A stretch of DNA of 64,000 nucleotides from Chthoniobacteraceae bacterium (GCA_947479475.1 CANJZW010000002.1:1-64000); one strand, 5' to 3'; shown: positions 1-8,923, numbered from the stretch's first letter. The notes: generated from the sequence alone by a model not told the origin. A program made the numbers and translations.

Positions 1-183
1 GCGGCGCTTTTTACAACGGAGGAACATTCCTCATGAAACCACTTTCTGAAAAAGACCCGCAAGGGGGTAGGTCGGCACTACAAGCACTTTTGAAAAAACG
101 ATGCCTGCAAATGAGGAGCTTGCAACAAAAAGACTCCCGAAAATAGCCATTTTTAGACGCGAGTCCGCGAAGTAGGGCTAACC

Positions 184-384
184 CTACGGCGACACAAACA
201 TGATCGGTTTGCCCCGTTTGCGTTGCTCCAGCATCCCACGCTCAGCAAGACCTATGAGGTCCGCCCGGGCTTTCTGGCAGGCGATATGCTGCGCTTTCAG
301 GTGCGCCGCAATCACATCCTTGTGGCCTGGATTTTTTAAGGATGACTTCTTCACGGAAGACCGTCGGTCCGTTACCCCCCCCAT
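184..384 (-). CDS. hypothetical protein, winged-helix-like
   Basis: A 66-aa protein I do not recognise. The first half is basic (KKSSLKNPGHK). The second half reads as a helix (DVIAAHLK), a longer helix (QKARADLIGLAERGMLEQ) and a basic beta-hairpin (RKRGKPIMFVS). That order resembles the C-terminal part of a winged helix-turn-helix, as in small regulators or the tail of Fic-type proteins. The start is fixed by an in-frame TGA directly upstream of the ATG; no good ribosome binding site is visible. It lies 40 bp upstream of nothing obvious and 40 bp below the stop of the ferredoxin-like gene on the same strand, so it could be the last gene of that transcript. It might also be a remnant of a larger DNA-binding protein. 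The winged-helix idea is a pattern judgement only. Confidence 0.4.
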   Translation of the reverse strand: MGGVTDRRSSVKKSSLKNPGHKDVIAAHLKAQHIACQKARADLIGLAERGMLEQRKRGKPIMFVSP

Positions 385-424
385 TCACCACGCTTAAATT
401 CTTACACCCAGCCGGAAACACGCC

Positions 425-1222
425 CTAATTTTCAGGCGCAAGGGCCGCGCGCGCCTTTGCGGCAGCCTCCTGGGCGCGACGCGCGATCTCCTCGGGAGAG
501 GGCAGTGACGCAAGTACCTCGGGTGGGATATCCGCCGAAAGCGCCGCAAGTTTGGTGAGGCACTTTTGCCGCTCGGCCAGCGCCTTGTCCGCGTCACGCT
601 CCTTGGAAAAGCGGGACTGCGCCTTGGCGGTGCGTTCACGCAACAAGGAGTAAACATCGCCGCCGAGGAGGGCGGAGATATCCACCTTCATTTTTTCCCG
701 TTCCAAATCGGCGTCGCTCACGACATCCCCGTTAATCGGGCCCGCCTTGTACTTGGGAAATAAGATGGCGGCTTCCGGACACACCCGGGAGCAGGCAGGG
801 CAGTTGGTCTTGCAGTTGTCCTGATTCTGGACCTGCAGTTTCCGGTCGGAATCCACTCCGTAGACCCCGAACAAACAGAAGGAGAGGCACTGCATGCAGT
901 TCGTACAGCGGTCGTAGTCAATCACCGGGAACCAGGGCTTCCACTGCCCCGCGGGCGCTGCGGACGCCGCCTTGCGCGAGGCTTCGACGGCCTCGGAAAG
1001 ACCTTCCTGAGCAACAGGGATACAAGTGTGTTCCACGGAACCGCCACCGCTTTCAAAATCGCCAATCCACACGGCTATGTCGCCCGGATCGGCAGCCCTG
1101 CGCACCGAGCAGCCTTGGGCGAGCAGTTGCTTGAGCGTTTCAAAACGCTTTTCGTGCGAAAGACTTTTTGCACCTGTTCCTTCATACAGAGCAACCCGCA
1201 GGGTAGATTCAGAAAGAGCCAT
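425..1222 (-). CDS. double [4Fe-4S] cluster ferredoxin-like protein
   Basis: A 265-aa cytoplasmic protein (no signal peptide) with two 4Fe-4S motifs in its centre. The first is CTNCMQCLSFC (C106, C109, C112, C116). The second is less regular, with Cys at 137, 141, 144 and 148 followed by Pro. The N-terminal ~95 residues have no recognisable cofactor site. The C-terminal ~80 residues are charged and Ala-rich, likely helical. Bacterial ferredoxin domains carry electrons between redox partners; the partner here is unknown. Its start codon overlaps the stop of the upstream gene (TAATG), so the two are translationally coupled and probably work together. That neighbour carries a CHC and an AACFPR motif like those of HdrA-type proteins, which suggests a small electron-transfer module. 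The ferredoxin fold is well supported; the pathway is not. Confidence 0.8.
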   Translation of the reverse strand: MALSESTLRVALYEGTGAKSLSHEKRFETLKQLLAQGCSVRRAADPGDIAVWIGDFESGGGSVEHTCIPVAQEGLSEAVEASRKAASAAPAGQWKPWFPVIDYDRCTNCMQCLSFCLFGVYGVDSDRKLQVQNQDNCKTNCPACSRVCPEAAILFPKYKAGPINGDVVSDADLEREKMKVDISALLGGDVYSLLRERTAKAQSRFSKERDADKALAERQKCLTKLAALSADIPPEVLASLPSPEEIARRAQEAAAKARAALAPEN

Positions 1223-1593
1223 TATTTTTGGGGAGCGTTAGTGCCCGAAGGCAGATTGGGTGAAAGCGAAGGATCCAGCAGAGCGGCCACGGCAGCTTCG
1301 GCCGATTCCACCCGAAGATTGCAAATCTGCGTGGCGGCCGCATCCAGGGGGGAGGCTGCGGCGGCAAACAGCCATTTTACCGCCCTAGGAAAACACGCCG
1401 CAATTTTAAGGGGCCCACCGGCGGCAAGCTCCTTCAAAAGCGGGTCGCGGCGGGCTGAGAGTTCGCACAAATCGGCCACAGCCTCAAACTCGGCCCCGGA
1501 TTCGCACAGGCTCTTCAAGACGGCGTCCTTTACCTCCTTCGGGAGCACTTGGGCGTATTGGCAGTGACAATATAAGATGCGGGGGGCAGGCAT
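1222..1593 (-). CDS. small cysteine protein with HdrA-N-terminus-like motifs
   Basis: A 123-aa protein beginning MPAPRILYCHCQYA. It has a CHC motif near the N-terminus, a lone Cys in VADLCEL, and an AACFPRAV motif at about residues 86-93. Heterodisulfide reductase subunit A and its relatives (HdrA, QmoA) start with a similar layout: a hydrophobic strand, CHCG, a spacer with a single Cys, then VVAACSPR. The resemblance is in motif order and spacing, so I infer a related cysteine-based cluster or redox fold, not an HdrA enzyme, because the FAD domain is missing. The gene is coupled to the downstream double-[4Fe-4S] protein by a TAATG overlap, and such a stand-alone pair would replace domains that are fused in HdrA. 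The C-terminal ~35 residues are Ala/Ser/Pro-rich and probably flexible. Confidence 0.65.
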   Translation of the reverse strand: MPAPRILYCHCQYAQVLPKEVKDAVLKSLCESGAEFEAVADLCELSARRDPLLKELAAGGPLKIAACFPRAVKWLFAAAASPLDAAATQICNLRVESAEAAVAALLDPSLSPNLPSGTNAPQK

Positions 1594-1701
1594 GCGGTCG
1601 GGGTGGGTAAACGTGAGGCAAGGATAGGGGAAGGGCGACTTTTTTCAAGGCCGGCACCATTGCGTTGCCCGGCATTCGGAAAAGCCCCCCCTCGGGCCCA
1701 A

Positions 1702-3006
1702 TCAGGGCCGTCCAACGCCATAGTAAACAAAGCCCATCCCACGCATCGTGCTGGGATTAAGCAAATTTCGCCCGTCAAAAAGAAGAGGTGTGTGCATGGC
1801 GGCTTTGACCGCCGCGAAATCCTGGCTCGCAAACTCCTTCCACTCGGTGGCCAGGAGCAACGCCTCCGCCCCCACAGCCGCCTCCACCGGAGTGGCCGCC
1901 AGCCGCACTGACGGCGCAAGAAGCTTGTATTCGGCGGCTTTCTCCATCCCCTTCGGATCGTAGACCGTCACAATCGCACCCTCTGCCGCCAGCTTATTGA
2001 CCAGTTCAATGGCCACAGAATTACGAACGTCGTCCGTGTCCGGCTTGAACGACAATCCCCAAACCGCGATCCGTTTGTCACGCAGCACCCAGAGGGCTTC
2101 ACGCACCTTTTTCAAAAACCGCTCCAACTGTGATACGTTGATGCGCTCCACTTCCTTGAGCAGGTGGAAGGGGACGCCCAGATCCTCCGCAATGGCAATG
2201 AAGGCCTTCACGTCCTTGGGAAAACACGACCCGCCATACCCTAAACCCGCGTTGAGGAAATTGCGGCCGATCCTTTTGTCCATTCCTATGCCGTCGGCAA
2301 CCATTTCCACGTCCGCCCCACTGGCCTCGCAAATCGCCGAAACCGCGTTGATGTAGGAGATTTTCAGCGAGAGAAACGAATTGGCCGCGTGCTTGATGAG
2401 CTCCGCAGAGTTTACGTCCGTCACAAGAATAGGCGACTGAAAGGGCTCGTAGACGCGCTTCATCAAATCCGTCGCCCTTTGAGAGGAGGATCCGATCACA
2501 ATGCGGTCGGGGTGCATCAAGTCGGGGATCGCGCAACCTTCGCGCAGGAATTCCGGGTTTGAAACCACATCCAACTCCGCACTGTGGTTGTAGCGGCGAA
2601 TCGTGGCCTCCACCTTTTCGCCGGTTTTTACGGGCACGGTGGACTTGTCGACCACGACGCGGTACTGACCCGGTTTGAGGACCCCCGCGATTTCCCGCGC
2701 AACCCTCTCGATGTAGGTCAGGTCCACGCTGCCATCCGCTTGCGGGGGCGTGGGCACGGCGATGAAAATGATCTGGCTGTGGTCGACGCCGTCCTCGATG
2801 GAATGGGTGAAACGCAACCGCTTGGCGGCCACATTTCTCTGCACGAGATCCTCCAAACCAGGTTCGTAAATCGGAATCTCCCCGCGTTGCAGCATGTCCA
2901 CCTTGCGCTGGTCGTTGTCCACGCAAACCACATGGTGCCCGACTTCTGCAAAACACGCACCCGAAACAAGGCCGACATAACCAGATCCAATAATGCAAAG
3001 TTCCAT
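1702..3006 (-). CDS. ugd: UDP-glucose 6-dehydrogenase
   Basis: A 434-aa enzyme that oxidises UDP-glucose twice with NAD+ to give UDP-glucuronate, a precursor of capsule, exopolysaccharide and LPS sugars. The N-terminus carries the Rossmann motif GSGYVGLVSGACFAE followed by an acidic residue (VCVDND, about residues 28-32). STVPVKTG lies at about 122-129 and NPEFLREG at 150-157. The active-site loop GYGGSCFPKD contains the catalytic Cys261, with Lys205 in AELIKHAANS. The C-terminal domain with WGLSFKPDTDDVRNS is also typical. Length is normal for the family. It sits 132 bp downstream of lptD on the same strand; both serve the cell envelope, though the spacing does not require one transcript. 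No clear Shine-Dalgarno site precedes the ATG. Confidence 0.97.
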   Translation of the reverse strand: MELCIIGSGYVGLVSGACFAEVGHHVVCVDNDQRKVDMLQRGEIPIYEPGLEDLVQRNVAAKRLRFTHSIEDGVDHSQIIFIAVPTPPQADGSVDLTYIERVAREIAGVLKPGQYRVVVDKSTVPVKTGEKVEATIRRYNHSAELDVVSNPEFLREGCAIPDLMHPDRIVIGSSSQRATDLMKRVYEPFQSPILVTDVNSAELIKHAANSFLSLKISYINAVSAICEASGADVEMVADGIGMDKRIGRNFLNAGLGYGGSCFPKDVKAFIAIAEDLGVPFHLLKEVERINVSQLERFLKKVREALWVLRDKRIAVWGLSFKPDTDDVRNSVAIELVNKLAAEGAIVTVYDPKGMEKAAEYKLLAPSVRLAATPVEAAVGAEALLLATEWKEFASQDFAAVKAAMHTPLLFDGRNLLNPSTMRGMGFVYYGVGRP

Positions 3007-3138
3007 AGTAGAGTTGAAAAAGGGGGGCTTCTTTAAATCGCACCCACGGCCAAAAAGCGAGCAGCAGCATCTCGCGCAACCACAAAAAGAAGGACTCTAC
3101 CGGACTCCCTCACCGGATTCCTCCCAGTCATTGAGCGG

Positions 3139-5397
3139 CTACTTGTTCTTGTTGGAGCTGGAAGCGCCTCCCATGGCTTCGGGATCCACGTGCAAGGGCA
3201 GTCGAAACTTGGGCACGTCCTTGAGGATCAGGGTCAACAGCACCGCCACATCGTTCTTGGGAGCGCGCTCGCGCACAACCAGACTGAAGGATGCCATCCA
3301 TGAACGCAAATCTCGGTCCAAACTGTAGCGCTGGTACTCCATCTGCCGCGTCTGAAACTCATAGTTTTCCTCAAAACTGACTGACCAGTTGTCGTTAACC
3401 CGGTAGCGCGCCCCACCATTGACGAGGTTGGAGTTGCTGAAATACGCGTTCCCATTGACGTACCGATTTCCCACGATGAGGGACAGGTCGCGGGTGACCT
3501 GCACATTGGTCGCCGAATTGAATTCCGTAAACCCCTGGTCCATGACTGGTAACTGGCTGTCCAGAGTCACTCCTAACCAAGGCAGCGGCGCCCACCGCAG
3601 CCGGTTAAACAGGTTGGAATATTGCCCCGTATCGGCAGATTTCACGCTCACATAGTCGGGTTGCTGCACCCGCACGTCCATGAAGGTTTCCAGCTCCAGC
3701 CAGTTCAACGTGTCCTGATCCCGGCGTGTCTGCAGTCGGTTCCGGACTCCCAGTCGCAAAATGTCCCAGTTCGTGATCGAATCGATCGTGTTGAACTGAG
3801 GGAAGTCAATTGCAGGCAGCTTGGTGGACCCGCTCAGGGAATCCATCGGCAGAAGCCGGGCCGGGCTTAGCGATGTGGAGACCCAGGACAAATTGGCGAA
3901 GGGTTGGACGATGTGGCGCAGTCCATCCAGACCCAGAGTCCGGTTTTCCACACCGTCAAACACCTTCGAAATTTTAAAAGAAGTCTCCACCCCCGCGTTA
4001 AGAGCGCCACGATCCACCGCTCCACCGGAGCCATAAAGAGGATCACCCAGCGCTACCGTGGAATCCAGGACGCTTGAACCGTAATGAGTTCCCCTCACAC
4101 CCACACGCGGAATAACCGAAAGCCAGCCTCCCAGCACCTGAGGATAGCTCCACTGGTGGAAGGTATCCAACCGGACGGTGTCGTAGTTCAAGAACTCAAA
4201 CGACCCGCCGTTTTTGAGGAAATTCCGCCTCAGTTTCGCCGCGCTTGTCTCCCCGTCGTAAAACACGCCTGTGTCTAGGAAGGGCTGCCGCTTTAGATCC
4301 AGCGACAACGCGGGCACGGTTTCAGCGCTTTCAAAGTCTTTATTGAACTGCTTCCGGACTTCCGCCGTGAGCGAATAATTTTCCGACCACTTCGTGATCG
4401 CAAACAAACTGTCGGGGTTCGGGTCCCGCTGCATCTCCGCCGGGGAGAAGTCCTTGAGGTAATTAATGTCACTCAGTTTGTTGAAGTTCACCGAAGTGTA
4501 AACTGTTTCGGACAGAAAAGTGCGGTCCTGTAAGGAAACGCGGAATCGGGTGGAATCAATTTGGTCATTGGCAGAGCCCAGCTCCTTACTTCCTGGCAGC
4601 TTGTCGGCGATATAGTACGATCGGAATCGCCCCCAGGAACCGTCGCTCGGATTCTGCTGTGTCAGATCCAACCCCGCCCCAAGACCTCTTTTGGCCATGT
4701 AATCCATGCGCACACCCCCGTAGGTCGTGGCATTCACCGGGATTGCAAACCGCGTCAGAAAAAATGTCCCCCAAATACTGTTCGAACCCGGGGCAATCGA
4801 AAAACTCTGATCGGAGCTCCCCGGTTGGTACAAATAGGGCAACCACATCACGGGCGCGCGGCCCACGTAGACCGTCACATTCTCATACTCCGTGTGGTCG
4901 TTGTGGAAAATGCGCACCTTCCGGGCTCTGATGTGAAAGCCCGGATCGGATGTGTTGTCCGTCGTGAACATCCCTCGGGAAGCCTCGAATGCGTCCGAAC
5001 TGAGTGAAACAAGGGAATGCGATTGAGCGAGAAACGGCCCAGCCGCGGTGCGGAACTCGGACCCGGTGATCCGTTTGCTGTCCAAATTGTAAATCGCCCT
5101 GTCCCCGGAAAACACCTTCTCCCCACGGAATATGCGGACATTCCCCGACACGAGCACGTCCCGGGTGACAACATCGCACTGGGCATAATCACAATAAATG
5201 GTGGTGTCCCCCACCCCGATCACGACGTCCCCCTTGGCGATAGAAAGATTTCCCTCCCGGCTGATTTCCCGAGATTCAATTTGAATCGGGGCACGGGGCG
5301 CGCCCTGTTCCTGACCAGAAAGAGAACTCGATCCAAGTGCAAGGCACAGGAACAGCGCAATCAACGCTAAAGAATAAGAGATGCGTCGGAAAATCAT
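3139..5397 (-). CDS. lptD: LPS-assembly protein LptD (OstA)
   Basis: A 752-aa outer-membrane protein. A signal peptide (about residues 1-28, MIFRRISYSLALIALFLCLA then SSLSGQ) leads into an OstA/LptA-like beta-jellyroll (about 38-140) with repeated strand patterns such as GDVVIGVGDTTIYCDYA and GEKVFSGDRAIYNLDS. The remaining ~580 residues are alternating beta strands with long polar loops, as expected for the LptD barrel, with WLPYLYQPG early in it. In didermic bacteria LptD, plugged by the lipoprotein LptE, inserts lipopolysaccharide into the outer leaflet. No lptE is visible nearby. The protein is a normal size for LptD. The C-terminus is polar (SSSNKNK) and does not end in an aromatic residue, which is acceptable for LptD. 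It may share an envelope theme with ugd downstream. Confidence 0.92.
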   Translation of the reverse strand: MIFRRISYSLALIALFLCLALGSSSLSGQEQGAPRAPIQIESREISREGNLSIAKGDVVIGVGDTTIYCDYAQCDVVTRDVLVSGNVRIFRGEKVFSGDRAIYNLDSKRITGSEFRTAAGPFLAQSHSLVSLSSDAFEASRGMFTTDNTSDPGFHIRARKVRIFHNDHTEYENVTVYVGRAPVMWLPYLYQPGSSDQSFSIAPGSNSIWGTFFLTRFAIPVNATTYGGVRMDYMAKRGLGAGLDLTQQNPSDGSWGRFRSYYIADKLPGSKELGSANDQIDSTRFRVSLQDRTFLSETVYTSVNFNKLSDINYLKDFSPAEMQRDPNPDSLFAITKWSENYSLTAEVRKQFNKDFESAETVPALSLDLKRQPFLDTGVFYDGETSAAKLRRNFLKNGGSFEFLNYDTVRLDTFHQWSYPQVLGGWLSVIPRVGVRGTHYGSSVLDSTVALGDPLYGSGGAVDRGALNAGVETSFKISKVFDGVENRTLGLDGLRHIVQPFANLSWVSTSLSPARLLPMDSLSGSTKLPAIDFPQFNTIDSITNWDILRLGVRNRLQTRRDQDTLNWLELETFMDVRVQQPDYVSVKSADTGQYSNLFNRLRWAPLPWLGVTLDSQLPVMDQGFTEFNSATNVQVTRDLSLIVGNRYVNGNAYFSNSNLVNGGARYRVNDNWSVSFEENYEFQTRQMEYQRYSLDRDLRSWMASFSLVVRERAPKNDVAVLLTLILKDVPKFRLPLHVDPEAMGGASSSNKNK

Positions 5398-5659
5398 GGG
5401 GCAGCCAGTTCACACTAAACATTCCCTGAGACACTTTCCAACTGCAATAAACAGGAGATCTCATCCCTCGGGCGGCCGCCCAATCCCCCTGACAAAAGGT
5501 CGCCACCCCACGCGCCCCATGGCTCGGAGGCTCCCCGATGAGTCCGCGCGCCTGCAAAGTGAAAACCTTATGAAATTGGCGCCACCTGCGAAACCAGAAT
5601 ACTTGAAGTAAACCTGGCCAAATCAATACAGCAGAATTTTGTCTGTATCTGGACGATGT

Positions 5660-5674
5660 TTTGGCGATGCCAAA
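5660..5674 (-). terminator. short hairpin just 3' of tRNA-fMet
   Basis: A 6-bp perfect inverted repeat (TTTGGC with GCCAAA, 3-nt loop) begins 5 nt past the encoded CCA end of the initiator tRNA. No T-tract follows, so it is at best a weak terminator or a 3'-end processing element. Chance occurrence cannot be excluded. Confidence 0.25.
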
Positions 5675-5679
5675 CACGG

Positions 5680-5756
<77 letters not shown>

Positions 5757-5954
5757 ATTACCTGTGGGACACAATCTGCCCCTTGGGTCTTCCAAACGCA
5801 ACCCTTTCTTTGAAATTTTAACGTCTCGGGGAACGCAGCGGCGGCAGCGGGCTGGATCAGCCGTATGTCACCCGTGTTTGAAGGCGGTTGTTTGCGCTGG
5901 ATTGCATCCTTCGGGTTTCCGCTCGAGTTCCATTTGTTTTCAAAAAAACAACTT

Positions 5955-5969
5955 TGGCACCCTTTTGGC
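5955..5969 (+). promoter_or_regulatory. candidate sigma-54 (-24/-12) promoter before rpoN
   Basis: The sequence TGGCACCCTTTTGGC keeps the invariant GG and GC of sigma-54 promoters with exactly ten bases between them, and matches TGGCAC fully in the -24 half. The -12 half is TGGC where TTGC is usual. Transcription would start near 5981, 36 bp before the chosen rpoN ATG, which fits. If real, it implies that sigma-54 controls its own gene. A single match in 64 kb may be chance, and no upstream activator site was identified. Confidence 0.35.
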
Positions 5970-6016
5970 CCGATCTATGCTTGCGCGCCGCCCTCTTGCG
6001 GGCTAACTCTCCCTCC

Positions 6017-7417
6017 ATGCCCAGTCTTTCGCAAATCCAGAATTTGTCTCAACAACAAATTCTGGCACCCCAGCTCCAACAGAGCCTGCTCATTCTGCAG
6101 GCCCCGGTGCTCGAACTGCGCAACCTCATCCAACAGGAAATTCAAACGAACCCCACCCTCGAGGAGGAATCCCTCGAGCCCACCCTCGAAGACCGCAAAC
6201 GCGAGCACGAAGAGTTCCAGGAAGAATTCGAACGCCTCTCCAAACTCGATGACGAGTGGCGGGACTACATGGCCCAGAGCACCAGCTACGCCAGCCGCAC
6301 CCCAGAGGAGGAAGAACGCCGCCAGTTTTTCTTCGACTCCATCGTCCGCGAAGAGACCCTTCAGCAGCACCTTCTGGACCAGATCGGCAGCAACGACATT
6401 CCAGCGGAGGACCGCAAAGTGGCCGAACTTCTCATCGGAAACATTGACGAACGTGGTTTTCTGCAGACCTCCGTCTCAGACATTTCTCTCACCAGCGGGG
6501 TCGACCTCACGGAGGTCGAGCGCGTTCTTGAAACCGTGCAATCCTTCCACCCAGTGGGTGTCGGAGCCAGAGACCTCAGGGATTGTTTGCTCATCCAACT
6601 CAACCGATTGGGAAAAGAAGGATCTCTGGAATGGCGCATCGTCGACCGTTTTCTGGACGATCTCGGCAAACGCCGTTTTCCCGAAATGGCCCGCCGCCTC
6701 TCCACCACCCCCGAGCAGGTCCAGAGGGCCGCAAACTTCATCGCCACCCTCGATCCAAGCCCCGGCCAAATTTTCACCCCAGATCCCAATAATTACGTCC
6801 TGCCGGATGTGACGGTGGAGTTTTCAGGCGGCGAATGGGTCATTTCCCTCAACGGCGACCAGATCCCACACCTGCGCATTTCTAACACCTACAAGGACCT
6901 CATGTCTCAGGAAGGAAGCGCAAACGAAGTCAAGGACTACATCAGAGACAAGATCCGCAGCGGCAAGTTCCTAATCAAAAGCATCCACCAGCGCCAGCAG
7001 ACGATCTCCAACATCGCCACCGAGATTGTCAGCCGTCAGCAGGCCTTTATCGAAACCGGCCCCAGCGCGCTAAGGCCCATGACCATGGTTCAGGTTGCAG
7101 ACGCCGTCGGCGTTCACGAAACCACGGTGAGCCGCGCCATCTCAGGCAAGTACATGGCCACTCCCCACGGAGTGTTTGAGATGAAATATTTTTTCACCCC
7201 GGGCTACAAAACCGCCGATGGAGAATCCCTCTCCAACACCAGTGTCAAGGGGGAGATCGCCGAGCTTGTACGCGCGGAAAACCACCGCAAGCCACTCAGC
7301 GACAAAGAAATTGTTGATTCACTTTCGGCCCGCGGCATCCCCATCGCCCGACGCACTGTCGCCAAGTACCGGGCCGAGCTCAACATTCTCCCAAGCAATA
7401 TGCGCAAGCTTTACTAG
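6017..7417 (+). CDS. rpoN: RNA polymerase sigma-54 factor
   Basis: A 466-aa alternative sigma factor that recognises -24/-12 promoters and needs an AAA+ activator to open DNA. Region I is the Gln/Leu-rich start (SLSQIQNLSQQQILAPQLQQ). Residues ~45-75 are acidic (region II). The core-binding domain spans ~90-280 and contains VGARDLRDCLLIQL. A helix-turn-helix (QVADAVGVHETTVSRAISGK) lies at about 363-382, and the RpoN box is ARRTVAKYRAEL near the C-terminus. The reading frame extends 43 codons further up, but those residues do not look like region I and cover the candidate promoter, so I chose the ATG at 6017. No activator gene is in the window. Sigma-54 regulons often include pili and envelope genes, and a pseudopilin gene follows 134 bp downstream. 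Confidence 0.96.
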   Translation: MPSLSQIQNLSQQQILAPQLQQSLLILQAPVLELRNLIQQEIQTNPTLEEESLEPTLEDRKREHEEFQEEFERLSKLDDEWRDYMAQSTSYASRTPEEEERRQFFFDSIVREETLQQHLLDQIGSNDIPAEDRKVAELLIGNIDERGFLQTSVSDISLTSGVDLTEVERVLETVQSFHPVGVGARDLRDCLLIQLNRLGKEGSLEWRIVDRFLDDLGKRRFPEMARRLSTTPEQVQRAANFIATLDPSPGQIFTPDPNNYVLPDVTVEFSGGEWVISLNGDQIPHLRISNTYKDLMSQEGSANEVKDYIRDKIRSGKFLIKSIHQRQQTISNIATEIVSRQQAFIETGPSALRPMTMVQVADAVGVHETTVSRAISGKYMATPHGVFEMKYFFTPGYKTADGESLSNTSVKGEIAELVRAENHRKPLSDKEIVDSLSARGIPIARRTVAKYRAELNILPSNMRKLY

Positions 7418-7551
7418 CCCTCTCTATTCCGGCAGTTTGAATTCCATTCAGCGCCAAGTGGAACCCACGTCCTCCTTCTCCTCTCTCCTCCTGCACGGAA
7501 GGCGCTCTCCACGCAGTCCAAAACCGCATCCCCCTTCCCTCAACAACTGAA

Positions 7552-8289
7552 ATGAGCGAACAAGCCCCCTTCCTTTTCTCAAAACGGCGGCACGCCCTCG
7601 CCCCAAGCCCCCAACCCAACAGGGGCTTCACTCTGGTTGAAATCATCGTTGTTCTGGGAATCATTCTCATGATTTTGGGCTTCGCCGCTCCCGCCGTCGT
7701 CGGAATCCTCCGGGGCAAAAAAGTGGAACAGGCCTTGGCCGTCGTTTCTGACGCGCTCGAGCGCACGCGGATGGAGGCTCTCACGCAAAACACCTACCTC
7801 TGGGCCGGCTTCGCAAACGTCCCCATGAGCGAATCCTCCAGCGGCCAAGATGAATTGTGGATTCTTTCATTCCGCGGAAAAAACGGGGAATCCCGTATTC
7901 CTGAAGACGCCACTCCCATTCTTCCGGCGGGAGCGCTGAGACGCGTAGAGGGTATTACGCTCGTGCCCAACGCCAGCCTTCCCGATAATATTTCGGCCCT
8001 CTTTCCCAAAGGCGCCAAAGATTTCACTGCAGAAAACGCCTCTGCAAAGGCCCTTGTCTGGGCCGGCGCTGGTGGCAGTGGCGCGCGCAATTTCACCCGC
8101 CTCATCCTCTTCACCCCACGCGGCGAAGCACTCTTTGAAACGGGCGCCAGCGAGACGCCTGTCCCAGACGCCTACCTGTGGCTTGGACTGAGCAAAACCG
8201 TCAACGGTCAGGTTCTCCCCAAGGAAAAAGATGCTGCCGCAGTGAGTATTTCAAGCCTTACCGGCCGCGTGCTCTTGGTGAGACCGTAG
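7552..8289 (+). CDS. type II/IV pseudopilin (GspH/prepilin-like)
   Basis: A 245-aa protein with a class III prepilin signal: a 25-residue leader ending in RG, then FTLVEIIVVLGIILMIL. The prepilin peptidase PilD would cut after Gly25, and Glu30 is the conserved Glu5 of the mature protein. The ~20-residue hydrophobic helix doubles as the membrane anchor and pilus-core helix. The C-terminal ~190 residues are a globular head with no conserved motif I can name. Such proteins are minor pilins or pseudopilins of type II secretion or type IV pili. Long leaders like this are common in Verrucomicrobia. No other secretion genes are adjacent. The gene runs into the opposing YkgJ-type gene, their ends overlapping by 32 bp. 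Confidence 0.88.
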   Translation: MSEQAPFLFSKRRHALAPSPQPNRGFTLVEIIVVLGIILMILGFAAPAVVGILRGKKVEQALAVVSDALERTRMEALTQNTYLWAGFANVPMSESSSGQDELWILSFRGKNGESRIPEDATPILPAGALRRVEGITLVPNASLPDNISALFPKGAKDFTAENASAKALVWAGAGGSGARNFTRLILFTPRGEALFETGASETPVPDAYLWLGLSKTVNGQVLPKEKDAAAVSISSLTGRVLLVRP

Positions 8290-8764
8290 CCCTCACCCCA
8301 GCCTTGAGCGGCTTGGGCCGATCCAGTGCCACTTTCAAGGCCGCCGGCAGGCTCTGGGCGCCACACCCCCCAATCGCCCAATCCACATCCTCAAGTTTGC
8401 GGATCAAATCAACCACCTCTTTCCTTGCGTAAGGCCCGCCCGCGGCCTGGCAAAAATGGGTTCGGCAGCTGAAAGGCCGGTTCTCGTAAATCAGGCAGGC
8501 CCCAGTTTGAGGATGCAGCAGGGGACAGCTCCCGTCTTTTTTCTCCGGCAACTTGTGCTGGCCAACGGCGCGCATCGCGCGGGCCGCGAGAATGGCTTCG
8601 CCCAGCGTCAAATAGGGAGTTTTTCCCGTCAGTTTAAACTGACAGCACTCCGTGAGCCGCGTACACGCTCGTTCCAAGGGCCGTTTTTCAAGTTCCTGAT
8701 ATACGGCCTGAACTTCGAGGAGGGCCTGGTCTTCTCCCATGATTTCGCGGCGGGGCTTGGTCAT
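8258..8764 (-). CDS. YkgJ-family zinc/iron-chelating cysteine cluster protein
   Basis: A 168-aa protein with the cysteine pattern of the YkgJ/UPF0153 family. ACTRLTECCQFKLTG provides the CC pair. Further Cys lie in GSCPLLHP, GACLIYENRPFSCRTHFCQA, and near the C-terminus in GGCG. The family is thought to bind zinc or an iron cluster; its role is not established. The open frame extends 44 codons upstream to 8896, but that part has no family similarity, so the ATG at 8764 (MTKPRRE) is preferred. A further in-frame ATG at 8740 is possible. The 3' end overlaps the convergent pseudopilin gene by 32 bp. It is 159 bp downstream of the KDG kinase on the same strand and is probably expressed separately. 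Confidence 0.85.
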   Translation of the reverse strand: MTKPRREIMGEDQALLEVQAVYQELEKRPLERACTRLTECCQFKLTGKTPYLTLGEAILAARAMRAVGQHKLPEKKDGSCPLLHPQTGACLIYENRPFSCRTHFCQAAGGPYARKEVVDLIRKLEDVDWAIGGCGAQSLPAALKVALDRPKPLKAGVRATVSPRARGR

Positions 8765-8923
8765 AGAGGAGATCCTAGCCTGCCTCCGGCAAAACGGAAA
8801 CATTCGCGCGCTCGCGGGTCCTTTTTTGTCTCTCATCCCAAGAACACCGGATGCTCGGAATTCCCAACGGTGCAGATCCAAAAAACGCCCGCCCATTCTC
8901 CGGTAACCAACGGATAGGCCGCC

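Noticed and set aside
33-146. 37-codon frame with GGAGG upstream at the left edge
   Set aside because: Low-complexity Gln/Lys/Arg composition, no family, and the GGAGG is part of a short palindrome (GAGGA-ACAT-TCCTC). Not enough to call a gene.
2099-3085. 328-codon minus-strand frame overlapping ugd
   Set aside because: It is a shifted-frame shadow of the clear UDP-glucose dehydrogenase gene, rich in Arg/Gly/Cys with no domain.
5888-6016. Longer N-terminus for RpoN
   Set aside because: These 43 codons do not resemble sigma-54 region I, which starts cleanly at 6017, and they contain the candidate promoter.
8765-8896. Longer N-terminus for the YkgJ-family gene
   Set aside because: The extra residues show no similarity to the family and the shorter protein has the normal length.
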